From the NCBI GenBank assembly GCA_964355675.1, contig CAYHEC010000020.1, positions 4,852-68,851 on the forward strand: a stretch of DNA of 64,000 nt. The letters are read 5' to 3'. The notes beneath the pieces were generated by a model. The model was not told the origin of the DNA. It saw only the letters and a list, made by a program, of their open reading frames with translations, and made no database searches. Origin of the DNA: CAMBDS01 sp964355675 (GTDB lineage Bacteria > Electryoneota > AABM5-125-24 > Hatepunaeales > Hatepunaeaceae). Below are positions 17,622 through 26,104 of the stretch, in pieces; the first letter of the stretch is position 1; every line of letters begins with the position of its first letter. The translations under genes were made by a program, and so were the position numbers.

Positions 17622-18626
17622 ATGAAATTCTGGATCATAATTGCAGAATTGGCAATCCTCGGAATCGGGAGCCAAAGTTATGCAGATGAGCCACAACTGA
17701 AAATGATCGAAGAGGTATTAGTTGCTGACTCAGCTTACAATTCCGAAATGGGAATCGACTTTGATTTCCGGATTCCCTGGTGGCAGTGGCGAGCCGGTAT
17801 TATCGATACAAAACCGCGATACCTTACCTACTCTGAAGCGGCTGATTCTGGAGATTTTAGTTATCGCCCAAAAATCAGAACTCCATCTTCGAGAGAAGAT
17901 ATTGACTCTGCCAGAATTCCCAACATACCAATAAGTGATGAATCTAAAAACAAACGCCTCAGATCCTATATAAAAGTTTTGGTTGACGCTCCAAGAGGCA
18001 AGACAAAGCAACGAAGGTTAGTTGAAGAAGGTCACCCGCTGGAGTATTATGACACTGCCAGAGTCGCTCAACCAGAGGCCATAGTTGATAGTATAGGAAT
18101 CTGGCTCTTGGAAGAGAGATTTAATCCAAGCGATTCCGACACTAATGGCGCGCACTTCCAATACTTTGGTTCTGATAAGTGGCAAACTCATAACTCTCGT
18201 TATCAACTGATCGTATTGGGCGATACAGTCGGGACGATTGTCGCTGGGTCATCCCATATGCCAGCGTATCCTATCAACCAGAAGATGAGCTGGAAGGGAG
18301 GTTATTCTTTTATATTTCAGCGAGATGATGGCGATTGGAACTGGTCGATTCACGCGTTTATCAATGGTGAAGACCTCAATCAAAGGGGGTATGATGCTAC
18401 GCTCGCTCCGGCGATGCTGGATGGGAAGCTGTTTTTCCTTTTTCGCAAAAACGATCTGTGGGGTTGGTTCTACGATGGTGAGGAACATCCCGGAATTTGG
18501 GAACGAGTTTACTATAATTATGGTGACGGCGAGGGCTCGGTTATGAATAGTAATCCGCGCTGGAATGACTTTTATGCACTTCGGGATGGGTTGTGGTATA
18601 TGGTGAGGTTCGAAAGAGCAGAATAA
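17622..18626 (+). CDS. Secreted protein of unknown function
   Basis: 334 residues. Signal peptide about 1-21 (cleavage after SYA). A Trp/Tyr/Asp-rich C-terminal half with short motifs (GGYSFIFQRDDGDWNWSIHAFING, here split: GGYSFIFQRDDG and DWNWSIHAFING) reads like repeated beta strands ending in Asp-Gly turns; FFLFRKNDLWGWFYDG and FYALRDGLWYMVRFE suggest two or three related repeats. No T9SS domain, no lipobox, no recognised family. The gene stands between two inverted-repeat elements, with no operon partner. Confidence 0.6.
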   Translation: MKFWIIIAELAILGIGSQSYADEPQLKMIEEVLVADSAYNSEMGIDFDFRIPWWQWRAGIIDTKPRYLTYSEAADSGDFSYRPKIRTPSSREDIDSARIPNIPISDESKNKRLRSYIKVLVDAPRGKTKQRRLVEEGHPLEYYDTARVAQPEAIVDSIGIWLLEERFNPSDSDTNGAHFQYFGSDKWQTHNSRYQLIVLGDTVGTIVAGSSHMPAYPINQKMSWKGGYSFIFQRDDGDWNWSIHAFINGEDLNQRGYDATLAPAMLDGKLFFLFRKNDLWGWFYDGEEHPGIWERVYYNYGDGEGSVMNSNPRWNDFYALRDGLWYMVRFERAE

Positions 18627-18764
18627 GGCTTCCGGTAGAACGGGCGTGACGCCCGTTTTCGGGTCAGCTCCTCTGGCAAATTGCCAGCATTGTTGACGAA
18701 GAAATCCAATAAAATAGCGCTGTCACATGAGGGCATGTGACAGCACAACAATACGGCTCTCGAT

Positions 18765-18794
18765 AGAGCGGCTTGAAAAGCCGCTCTCCAAGAG
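18765..18794. repeat. Palindromic element AGAGCGGCTT/AAGCCGCTCT
   Basis: A 10-bp stem followed by the family tail TCCAAGAG. Nearby are a GCTGTCACATG/CATGTGACAGC hairpin (18719-18744) and a GGGCGTGACGCCC hairpin (about 18641). Together they occupy the gap between convergent genes and may terminate both. Confidence 0.75.
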
Positions 18795-18809
18795 AACTAT
18801 GTCACCCCC

Positions 18810-20828
18810 CTACGCCGCTTCAGCAAACTGCAACCGATACAACTTCGCATACAGCCCGTTCATCGCCAACAGCTCCTCATGCGATCCCGTCTCTACAATT
18901 CTGCCATGATGCATCACCAGTATCTTCGACGCCTTGCGGATGGTCGATAGACGGTGCGCAACAACCAGCGTCGTTCTGCCGGTCATCAGCCGGTCGAAGG
19001 CGGCGTGAATCTTCTGCTCGGTCTCGGTATCGACCGCGGCTGTCGCCTCGTCAAGCAATAACAGTGGCGGATTGGCGGCGATTGCGCGGGCTATCGATAG
19101 CAGTTGCTTCTCGCCACCGGAAAGCATGGCTCCCCTCTCCCCTACCGGCTCGTCGATCCCCTTGGGCAGATTTTCCACGAACGACCACGCCTCAGCCTCT
19201 ATCAACGCCTGTTTCATCACCTCGCGGTCACGCAACGGATCACCCAATCCGACATTGCTCGCCACACTGCCACTGAACAGGAATGTATCCTGAAGCACCA
19301 CCCCGAATGACCGGCGAAGATCGCCGACGGGATACTCACGGATGTCTTTACCATCAAGCAATATCCGACCAGACGTCACGTCCCAGAATCGCAAGAGAAG
19401 GCTGATGAGGGTCGTTTTTCCAGCTCCGGTTGCGCCGACAACAGCAACGGTTTTGCCGGGTTCGATGGTGAAACTGATGTCGCGCAGAATTGGTGAGTCG
19501 GGTTTGTAGGCAAATGAGACGGAATCGAATACGATCTCGCCATTAATTTCTTCTGCCGACCCCCTGCGGTCGGCAGGTATAACTGTAACCGTCGATGGCG
19601 GGGCATCGACGGAAGATGTCAGAGCTTCAGCCGATCCCCTGCGGTCGGCAGGTACATCAGTCGCCGTCGATGACAGGGCATCGACGGAAGAATTCATCGG
19701 CGGGGCATCGACGGAAGAATTCATCGGCGGTGCATCGACGGAAGAATTCATCGGCGGGGCGGTGACGGCGGATGGCTTCTGCCCGATCTCAATCTCATGA
19801 TCCATCAGCCAAAATACTCGTTCCGCCGCCGCCATAGCCGCCTGCATGGTGTTGTAGCGCTCACTCAAATCCCTGATCGGCCTGAAGAACCGCTCGGCGT
19901 ATTGAATAAATGCGACTAACCCTCCCCAAGTCAGCATCGAGGCGCGAATCATCAGACCTCCCGACAACAAGATCAAGGCTGTCGCGAGTGAGGCGAGAAA
20001 CGTCACCGCCGGAAAGAAGAGTGCATAATAGCGGATTGTCTTTATATAAGCGCTTCGATATTCGACATTATACTCGCCGAACTGGGTGACAATCTCTTTG
20101 TCCCGACTGAAAAGCTGAACTGTTCGAATTCCACTGATATGCTCTTGCACGAAACCGTTTAATTTGGCAATTGCCTCGCGGATAATCCTGAACTGATTGC
20201 GTACGGCTTTTCGAAAGACTGTGACTACCCAAATTAACAGCGGCAGTACCGTAAAAGTCACAACCGCAAGTCTCCAGTTCATCCAGAGCATCACAACCAC
20301 GATACCGACAAGTGCAAATAAATCACCGAACACCGAGACCACTGCACCCGAGAACATCTCATTTAATGTCTGGACGTCGTTGGTAATCCTTGTCATCCAC
20401 CAACCAATAGGACGCGAATCGAGAGTCTTTACGTCAAGACGTTGCAGGTGATCATAGAGTTTTGTCCGCAGATCCAATACCACTCTTTCGCCAATCCACG
20501 ACGTCAGATACACCTGATAATAACGGAGAACCATCCCAACAAGAAGCAATCCACCAAATAACAGGACAATCATCCCAAGCCCGTCGATCTTTCCGAGCGA
20601 GATGTAATTATCGATGCCGTATTTGATGACAAGAGGACCCGCAAGCTCAACAACGGTTGCCACGAGCAGTAGGATAACCGCTCCAATAACCGGAAGGCGA
20701 TAGGGCTTCAGGTAGCCCAGCAAGCGCTTCATCAACCGGGCGTCATAAGCCTGCCCGATAACGCTGTCGTCAGGAGCGCCTTTGGCGGTGGAAGATTTGG
20801 CTCCGGCCGGAATAGCTCGCGTCATCAT
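18810..20828 (-). CDS. ABC exporter half-transporter, catalytic-site subunit, with in-frame repeat insert
   Basis: 672 residues: six membrane helices (about 30-340) and a C-terminal ATPase. Walker A GATGAGKTT, signature LSGGEKQ, Walker B LLLLDEATAAVD with the catalytic Glu, H-loop VAHRLST. It overlaps the upstream half-transporter by four bases; the pair forms a heterodimeric exporter like BmrCD or TmrAB. Between membrane and ATPase domains, residues about 356-425 are foreign: three copies of a 27-bp unit (19679-19759, encoding MNSSVDAPP) and two copies of a palindromic element encoding a PADRRGSAE peptide (19553-19612 and 19629-19689). Homologues have a short linker here. The substrate (lipid, drug or peptide) is unknown. 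Confidence 0.9.
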   Translation of the reverse strand: MMTRAIPAGAKSSTAKGAPDDSVIGQAYDARLMKRLLGYLKPYRLPVIGAVILLLVATVVELAGPLVIKYGIDNYISLGKIDGLGMIVLLFGGLLLVGMVLRYYQVYLTSWIGERVVLDLRTKLYDHLQRLDVKTLDSRPIGWWMTRITNDVQTLNEMFSGAVVSVFGDLFALVGIVVVMLWMNWRLAVVTFTVLPLLIWVVTVFRKAVRNQFRIIREAIAKLNGFVQEHISGIRTVQLFSRDKEIVTQFGEYNVEYRSAYIKTIRYYALFFPAVTFLASLATALILLSGGLMIRASMLTWGGLVAFIQYAERFFRPIRDLSERYNTMQAAMAAAERVFWLMDHEIEIGQKPSAVTAPPMNSSVDAPPMNSSVDAPPMNSSVDALSSTATDVPADRRGSAEALTSSVDAPPSTVTVIPADRRGSAEEINGEIVFDSVSFAYKPDSPILRDISFTIEPGKTVAVVGATGAGKTTLISLLLRFWDVTSGRILLDGKDIREYPVGDLRRSFGVVLQDTFLFSGSVASNVGLGDPLRDREVMKQALIEAEAWSFVENLPKGIDEPVGERGAMLSGGEKQLLSIARAIAANPPLLLLDEATAAVDTETEQKIHAAFDRLMTGRTTLVVAHRLSTIRKASKILVMHHGRIVETGSHEELLAMNGLYAKLYRLQFAEAA
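19553..19759. repeat. Translated repeat block: two dual-palindrome elements plus three 27-bp tandem units
   Basis: Plus-strand order: CTGCCGAC/GTCGGCAG hairpin (19553-19576), CCGTCGATG/CATCGACGG hairpin (19589-19612), a second such pair (19629-19651 and about 19663-19689), then 27-bp units at 19679, 19706 and 19733. All are a multiple of three and open in the exporter frame. Confidence 0.9.
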
Positions 20829-22603
20829 ACGCTCGCCTCGATTTCCTGGGCAAGTCTTTGCCGCCTGAACATCTCGGCATAGAGTCCGCCTGCGTTAAGT
20901 AAATCATTCGGCGATCCAAGTTCTACAATCTTTCCCTTGTCAAGCACGACGACCAGATCGGCGGCTTCGGCGGCGGCAAGGCGATGTGTGATCAAAATGG
21001 TTGTGCGTTCGGCAATATTCTCTTTCAAACGTCGGATAATCTCCGCCTCCGTGTCTGAATCGACGGCCGAGAGAGCGTCATCCAAGACCAGTACCGGTGC
21101 ATCAATTAATAATGCTCTGGCAAGAGTTAGTCTCTGTTGTTGTCCTCCGGAAAGAGTAACCCCTCGTTCGCCAATTATAGTCTTGTATTGTTTTGGAAAT
21201 TCGGAAATGTCGTTATCAAAACAAGCCGTATGAGCCGCCGAAGTGATTTCATCGTGCGTCGCGTTAGGTTTTCCAAGGCGCAAATTCGATTCGATTTCCG
21301 CTGAGAAAATGAATGGCGTTTGATCGACGTAAGCTATTCCGGCACGAAGTTGATCGACAGGGCGCTTATCCCAGCCTTTTCCATCGATCAGTATCTTGCC
21401 CGACTGAGGCTCATAAAGCCTGACAAGAAGCCTTGCCAGAGTACTTTTCCCAGATCCGGTCTGGCCCACAACGGCAATAGCCTTGCCGGCGGGAATCTGT
21501 AACGTTATGTTGGAGAGAACGTCGGGGCCTTCGGATCTGTACCGGAACGTGACATTATCGTAAAACAATGCTGGGGCTTCACAGCCTGAAATTTCCTCTT
21601 TCTGATTTGAGCCGTTTCCATCATCTGTTGTGAACTGGATAGGGACGTCGAATATCTGATTCAACCTCACATTTGATGCTGAGCCCCTCTGATAGAGATG
21701 AACCACCCACCCTAAGGCGATCATTGGCCATGCCATTAACGAAAGATATCCCATAAAAGCAATGAAATCACCCAACGACATGCTTCCATTTGCAACATGA
21801 GTTCCTCCGATCCACAAGATCCCCGCCACGCCAAGACCTATCAGGAAGGTGATCAGCGGAAACATCAATGCTTGGATTTGAGCAACTTTCAAACTTCGTG
21901 TGAAATAATTCTTACAAATCTCGGCAAACCGTCCAACCTCATAGTCTTCTCGCGCATAGGATTTTATGACCCTTGCCCCTGATACATTCTCCTGTACGGC
22001 CGTCGTCAATACACCAAACACTTCTTGTTGGCGAATGCTCGCTTTATGAAGCATCCTGGCAACCCACAACATTGCTCCGCCTACCAATGGGGTCAATAGA
22101 AGCAGGTATGCGGCGAGCCTGTAATCGACATAAAACATCATAATGCCGCTGAAGATGAGCGTCAACTGAGTGTTGACTGCATAGAGAAGACCAGGACCGA
22201 CAGCCATGCGAATTCGTTCGACGTCATCGGTCGCTCGAGCCATCAAATCACCAGTATGATTTTTGTCGAAAAACGATGGAGAAAGTCGCAGAAGATGTTT
22301 GAAAAAATTTTCGCGAAGATCTGCTTCAATCCATCTCGAAACGCCAATAATGACGTCTCGCATCTGAAATCGGAAAATCCCACCTATCGCCGAAACAAGG
22401 ATGATTAAACCTGCTAATCCCCAAAGCCAAGCATCGGGTTTTCCGGCCTGAATTGCGTCGATACCATACTTTAAGAGCATCGGTGATGCCGATTCGGCTA
22501 TGGATGCGAAGACGGTTGCGACCAGACCAACAAGAAGACGTTTGTTGTAGGGTCGCGCCGCATCTACGAGATCATGAAGATATAATTTTGAATTTTGAAA
22601 CAT
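20825..22603 (-). CDS. ABC exporter half-transporter, degenerate-site subunit
   Basis: 592 residues from ATG 22603; GTG 22636 is an alternative start lying against a palindromic repeat. Six-helix membrane domain, then ATPase with Walker A GQTGSGKST, signature LSGGQQQR, H-loop ITHRLA. Walker B reads VLVLDDALSAVD, with Asp in place of the catalytic Glu, as in the non-hydrolysing site of heterodimeric ABC exporters. Its partner at 18810 has the canonical Glu, so the pair has one active and one degenerate site. The ATGA overlap shows translational coupling. No repeat insert is present in this subunit. Confidence 0.9.
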   Translation of the reverse strand: MFQNSKLYLHDLVDAARPYNKRLLVGLVATVFASIAESASPMLLKYGIDAIQAGKPDAWLWGLAGLIILVSAIGGIFRFQMRDVIIGVSRWIEADLRENFFKHLLRLSPSFFDKNHTGDLMARATDDVERIRMAVGPGLLYAVNTQLTLIFSGIMMFYVDYRLAAYLLLLTPLVGGAMLWVARMLHKASIRQQEVFGVLTTAVQENVSGARVIKSYAREDYEVGRFAEICKNYFTRSLKVAQIQALMFPLITFLIGLGVAGILWIGGTHVANGSMSLGDFIAFMGYLSLMAWPMIALGWVVHLYQRGSASNVRLNQIFDVPIQFTTDDGNGSNQKEEISGCEAPALFYDNVTFRYRSEGPDVLSNITLQIPAGKAIAVVGQTGSGKSTLARLLVRLYEPQSGKILIDGKGWDKRPVDQLRAGIAYVDQTPFIFSAEIESNLRLGKPNATHDEITSAAHTACFDNDISEFPKQYKTIIGERGVTLSGGQQQRLTLARALLIDAPVLVLDDALSAVDSDTEAEIIRRLKENIAERTTILITHRLAAAEAADLVVVLDKGKIVELGSPNDLLNAGGLYAEMFRRQRLAQEIEASV

Positions 22604-22642
22604 GCCGAGGTTCTTGAAAGTATAAATTTGTAGCACAAACTG

Positions 22643-22730
22643 CTTGGAGAGCGGTTTAATAAGACGCTCTTACCCGCGCAGGTTTGGGTGTCAGACCGAA
22701 CTGAGCGGCTTGAAAAGCCGCTCTCCAAGA
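22643..22730. repeat. Two palindromic elements (GAGCGG family)
   Basis: A degenerate copy (CTTGGAGAGCGGTTT...GACGCTCTT, about 22643-22671) and a good copy (GAGCGGCTT/AAGCCGCTC, 22703-22723, with the TCCAAGA tail to 22730) separate the exporter operon from the upstream gene. Confidence 0.75.
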
Positions 22731-22756
22731 AAACATACAAAGTAAAGCTCTTATGT

Positions 22757-23992
22757 TTAATAAGAGTCCGTCAATTTCAACTTAAAAAGTGGAATAGCCT
22801 TGCAACCGATTTCCTCCCGTACTCTATCTGCCATTTCCATAGACGGGACAAGCGCAATTAGTTCATCCTTCAATGATGCCAGATCGAGGTCACCCACCAG
22901 ACGGAATTCACTCTCTTTGCTCCAATCGGTCTTGTTTTTCCTTGAACGACCTCCACCTCGTGCCTGATAATAAGGCTTCTCTTGAGCAGGCAGGGTCTCG
23001 AAGTCTGAGCCAGTCCCATAAACAACGTGCTTGGCTCCCAGTTGTAGCAGAATTTTCCTGGGTAAAGCAAAGCCAAATGGTTGATGACCTGCTCCGTGGA
23101 GGCGAGCGTTGACTGACTTAACCTTAAGCAATTCATGTGGTGGAAGCGAACTGAAGGAACTTACAGGCACTCCACCTCGAATAACACTTCCACTGCCTCT
23201 CAATATGCCGCTGCTAAGGATATACGTTAGCGTCGCCAACTCATCTCGCGGATTACCGGCGTTTTCTTGCGTCAAGGCAGTAAAATAGTCTGACTTGCGC
23301 TCCCCGCTCCAAGGTCCATACATCCCTCTGGTAAGATGGATTAGATGGTCTGCCCACGAAAAATTTAGACTTATATTCGAGCATGGTTGATTATTCCATT
23401 CGAAGGATTTCATTACTCGAGGATACTGAACCCAATACTCTTCGCTCACATATTTGGCTTTGGTAAGAAAATCCTCCCAGTAACCACCAGAACGAATCAC
23501 CACAGGAAAGAATCGTTCAGACAGTTCGATTATGAGATAATCTCGGCAATGCAGTTTGTCTTCCTTGCTAAATTTCCTCTCGATCAGCGGCGCTATAAAG
23601 GTAGTGCATTCACGCGATAGATCGAGGTCGTGAACAGCCTGTTCCGCAATAGCTGGTACCAGATCTGGGGCAGAGGGTGGTATTACCACAATCGTGGGAA
23701 CGCCTATCTTTCCCGCGTACCAGGTAATGTACTCCCATCCTGAGGATCCGATAGTAGTAACGAGTGAATAGCTCTCATATTTTATTTTATCAATAGCTTG
23801 CCTGACCGATGAAAGCCATACATCTTCCGAATTCCAGCGGATGGGAAGTCGCGATAGAATAACAGCGGCGTTTTTTTGTCGAAGTAGCGCATCGGGAGGC
23901 GAGATCATCAGTGCCCTCATATCGTTAAATTGAGGGTAGGCTGAAATATTTTGAAATCCCAAATTTGCTATACCTTCGACGCGCCAGTTCAC
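22757..23992 (-). CDS. Unrecognised 411-residue protein, possible defence-type two-domain architecture
   Basis: Starts at GTG 23992 with GAGG upstream. Residues about 40-110 look like a Rossmann/SLOG-type nucleotide-binding fold (AAVILSRLP, YSLVTTIGSSGWEYITWYAG, then VPTIVVIPP). Residues about 290-400 contain FGFALPRKILLQLGAKHVVYG and, after a charged loop, DWSKESEFRLVGDLDL, an arrangement seen in some phage-abortive (AbiGi-like) and other defence-associated proteins. These resemblances are from memory and weak. No membrane segment, no signal peptide. The gene lies immediately downstream of tRNA-Lys, a common integration hot spot, and has no operon partner. Confidence 0.5.
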   Translation of the reverse strand: MNWRVEGIANLGFQNISAYPQFNDMRALMISPPDALLRQKNAAVILSRLPIRWNSEDVWLSSVRQAIDKIKYESYSLVTTIGSSGWEYITWYAGKIGVPTIVVIPPSAPDLVPAIAEQAVHDLDLSRECTTFIAPLIERKFSKEDKLHCRDYLIIELSERFFPVVIRSGGYWEDFLTKAKYVSEEYWVQYPRVMKSFEWNNQPCSNISLNFSWADHLIHLTRGMYGPWSGERKSDYFTALTQENAGNPRDELATLTYILSSGILRGSGSVIRGGVPVSSFSSLPPHELLKVKSVNARLHGAGHQPFGFALPRKILLQLGAKHVVYGTGSDFETLPAQEKPYYQARGGGRSRKNKTDWSKESEFRLVGDLDLASLKDELIALVPSMEMADRVREEIGCKAIPLFKLKLTDSY

Positions 23993-24022
23993 TCTATTGC
24001 CTCAAGAATATTATCCAAAAGA

Positions 24023-24065
24023 AGCGGAAGCGGAGGCCGTCACTACGATAACCTCCGCTCCCGCT
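24023..24065 (-). terminator. Hairpin terminator downstream of tRNA-Lys
   Basis: On the minus strand AGCGGGAGCGGAGG pairs with CCTCCGCTTCCGCT and is followed by TCTTTT, about 40 bases after the tRNA. Confidence 0.65.
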
Positions 24066-24102
24066 ATAGATTTACGTGACAAGTTAATGTCGATGTGTTT
24101 AG

Positions 24103-24175
24103 TACGCCCTGAAGGAATCGAACCTTCAACCTAGTGATTAAGAGTCACTTGCTCTGCCAGTTGAGCTAAGGGCGC
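24103..24175 (-). tRNA. tRNA-Lys (anticodon CUU)
   Basis: Full cloverleaf on the minus strand: acceptor GCGCCCU/AGGGCGU with a G-U first pair, D arm GCUC...GAGC, anticodon stem AGUGA/UCACU with loop CUCUUAA (anticodon CUU), T arm with GGUUCGAUUCC, discriminator A. CCA is not encoded. Confidence 0.95.
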
Positions 24176-24218
24176 TAAGACTGAATCTGGTGAGGAGCAG
24201 ATTCTGTTCGCGGACAGA

Positions 24219-24247
24219 AATATAACGATATGGTAGTGAAGGGTCAA
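24219..24247 (-). promoter_or_regulatory. Sigma-70-type promoter for tRNA-Lys
   Basis: Minus strand: -35 TTGACC (24247-24242), 17-base spacer, -10 TATATT (24224-24219). The transcript would begin about 35 bases before the mature tRNA. Confidence 0.75.
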
Positions 24248-24447
24248 GCCCGCCCCCCTACAAAGGAACATAGACCTATAAATGAGGTTATGTTGAATCA
24301 GGATGATCAAAGGAATTCTGTCCAAAATCATCTAACAAATTTGATTAATTATTGCTAATCTGTTGGTAATAATGTAATATATGCGTTGCCCTACGGAATA
24401 ACACCATTTGAAGGCTCAATTCAATCGCAACATCAAACAATACCGTA

Positions 24448-24616
24448 TTGCTCTCCACGATAAGCGATCAGCGAGATAATTCGCCTCGAATATTAATTGT
24501 TGAAGATGACCCGGAACTCGCAACGTTTGTAGTGCGTTTTCTCAAAGGGCTTAACTATAATGTCTTCCTTGAGTCTGTTGAAAAAGTCCCAGGGGTCGGT
24601 AGGAGTTTTTCAACAG
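24448..24616 (+). pseudogene. Response-regulator receiver fragment cut by a repeat element
   Basis: From TTG 24448 the frame encodes RILIVEDDPELATFVVRFLKGLNYNV, here as RILIVEDDPEL and VVRFLKGLNYNVFLE, the first third of a CheY-like receiver with its two acidic residues. Homology stops at about 24572, exactly where a CTGTTGAAAAA/TTTTTCAACAG inverted repeat (24575-24615) begins. The phospho-acceptor Asp, Thr and Lys and any output domain are missing. The frame stops at 24654, just before the next gene. It appears to be a relic left by insertion or deletion at a MITE-like element. Confidence 0.7.
24575..24615. mobile_element. Short MITE-like inverted repeat
   Basis: CTGTTGAAAAAGTCC (24575-24589) and its near-perfect inverse (24601-24615) are the ends of the same family as 12803-12933, but with a core of only about 11 bases. 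Confidence 0.65.
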
Positions 24617-24664
24617 CATCAACACAAAATAATAGGTCACTCAATATCTTATAATGAGGAAACA

Positions 24665-25930
24665 ATGACAAAACTAATTCTGGCGATGCTCATCGCCTTC
24701 TCATCAGCCCCTCCGCCAGATCAGTCGGACGGCAATCTTCCCGTTTCGCGTCAAGCCCGGCTCAAGGAATCAGTCTCGGCTAACGAGGTCGATCTCTATG
24801 CGGTCGGTATTGCAGGTGGTCCGAAGAAATATCGTCAAACTGCCGCTTTGATCGACGCGAAGAAATCGGCAGTTTACTATGTCCTTTACGCTGGTAGCGA
24901 TCCTATTTTGCGGAGTGAAAGCGAAAAGATGCGATTCAAACAGTTCGAACAGAACTTCTTTGAGTTTGAGAATATTCAGAAATTCATCAGTTATGAAAAT
25001 CCTGAATTTATTGACCGCGTCGCTATCGATAAGAAAACCCGTCTGAAGGTCGAAAAGATTATTCGGGTCAATGTCGGACGGCTGAAAGAAGACCTGAGCT
25101 TGCTTGGAGTCATCGAAACCACCCAATCCATCGTCGATGATATTGGCAGACCAAACATCATGGTCATTCCGGAAGCCCCAACGGGCGGAGATCCGCTGAA
25201 AATGCTTGCCAACGACCCGGCAATCGCTCAGGCGGCCGCATCGATAGAAAGTTACCTGACCAGCCGTCGATACGACGTGAACGTCCCACAGCAGAACGCC
25301 TTACTGGGCGACATGGTCGCTCAGATGGCAAATCTGGATGGAATCACCGACGACCCACAGTACAAGCTCGCCCTCACACTGGGGAGCGATGTTTATATTA
25401 CTTACAAGGTTGACGTAACAACCCGCTTATTAGGTGGATCAACCGTAGCCAAGGCAACGGCCGCTGTTCGCGCATTCGAGACCTCTACAGCAAGATTGCT
25501 TGGTACCGAAACAGGTTATAGTCAGGAACGCCCCGAGCCCCCTGGGGTAGTTGTCGAGGAAGCAGTCAAAGACGCTATAGACAAGGTATTGAACCGGATC
25601 GATGGTTATTGGAAGGACGACCGGACTCGTGGTCTTCAGTACAGACTCGTGGTTAAGGTCGTGGGCAACTTCGATCAGGCGTCTCGCAACGATTTCACAA
25701 ATTTGATCGCTGATTTTCTCGACAACAACTGCGCACAGACCAAAGAGAATGTCCTCTCGGCATCGACACTCGACTTTCTCGTCTGGGCAAAGCGAGACCA
25801 GTTCGATAAATCCCGGAAGCTCGCGGACGCTCTGGCGAAATCATTTAACGACTCATTCAAAGGCGGGGAACTTCATCCGTTGACGATCAACAGGAAGCTC
25901 ATTCTGTTGGAATTGAAGAAAAAAGGTTGA
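24665..25930 (+). CDS. Secreted protein with LPP20/DUF6175-like N-terminal part
   Basis: 421 residues from ATG 24665 behind GAGGAAA. A short hydrophobic N-terminus (about 3-14) is a probable signal peptide. Residues 30-60 (VDLYAVGIAGGPKKYRQTAALIDAKKSA) form the AVGIA...A..DA..A pattern of LPP20-like secreted proteins. A later block, GRPNIMVIPEAP, is similar to the domain in DUF6175-type proteins of Bacteroidota. The family call is tentative. Role unknown. The gene is monocistronic, with a terminator 28 bases downstream. Confidence 0.62.
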   Translation: MTKLILAMLIAFSSAPPPDQSDGNLPVSRQARLKESVSANEVDLYAVGIAGGPKKYRQTAALIDAKKSAVYYVLYAGSDPILRSESEKMRFKQFEQNFFEFENIQKFISYENPEFIDRVAIDKKTRLKVEKIIRVNVGRLKEDLSLLGVIETTQSIVDDIGRPNIMVIPEAPTGGDPLKMLANDPAIAQAAASIESYLTSRRYDVNVPQQNALLGDMVAQMANLDGITDDPQYKLALTLGSDVYITYKVDVTTRLLGGSTVAKATAAVRAFETSTARLLGTETGYSQERPEPPGVVVEEAVKDAIDKVLNRIDGYWKDDRTRGLQYRLVVKVVGNFDQASRNDFTNLIADFLDNNCAQTKENVLSASTLDFLVWAKRDQFDKSRKLADALAKSFNDSFKGGELHPLTINRKLILLELKKKG

Positions 25931-25957
25931 TGAAAGCCTGTTGGATAGGCATAATAC

Positions 25958-25989
25958 AAAGAAGTCAACCCTCTGGGGTTGACTTCTTT
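25958..25989 (+). terminator. Intrinsic terminator
   Basis: AAAGAAGTCAACC pairs perfectly with GGTTGACTTCTTT around a six-base loop, followed by CTTTTG. Terminates the 24665 gene. Confidence 0.85.
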
Positions 25990-26000
25990 CTTTTGACCAA

Positions 26001-26091
26001 CGCGTAGGATAAGCGTCCCGCTTGTCTGATTCGCGTAGGACGGCCATCCTGCCCGCCTTGATGTTGTCGGGCTGGAAGCCCGACCTACGCG
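26001..26091. repeat. Composite palindromic element, CGCGTAGG family
   Basis: Outer arms CGCGTAGG...CTACGCG enclose further hairpins (GCGTAGGACGG...CCTGCCCGCC and GTCGGGCTGGAAGCCCGAC). A related composite is at 27203-27269. Confidence 0.75.
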
Positions 26092-26104
26092 ACAAATGTC
26101 TATT

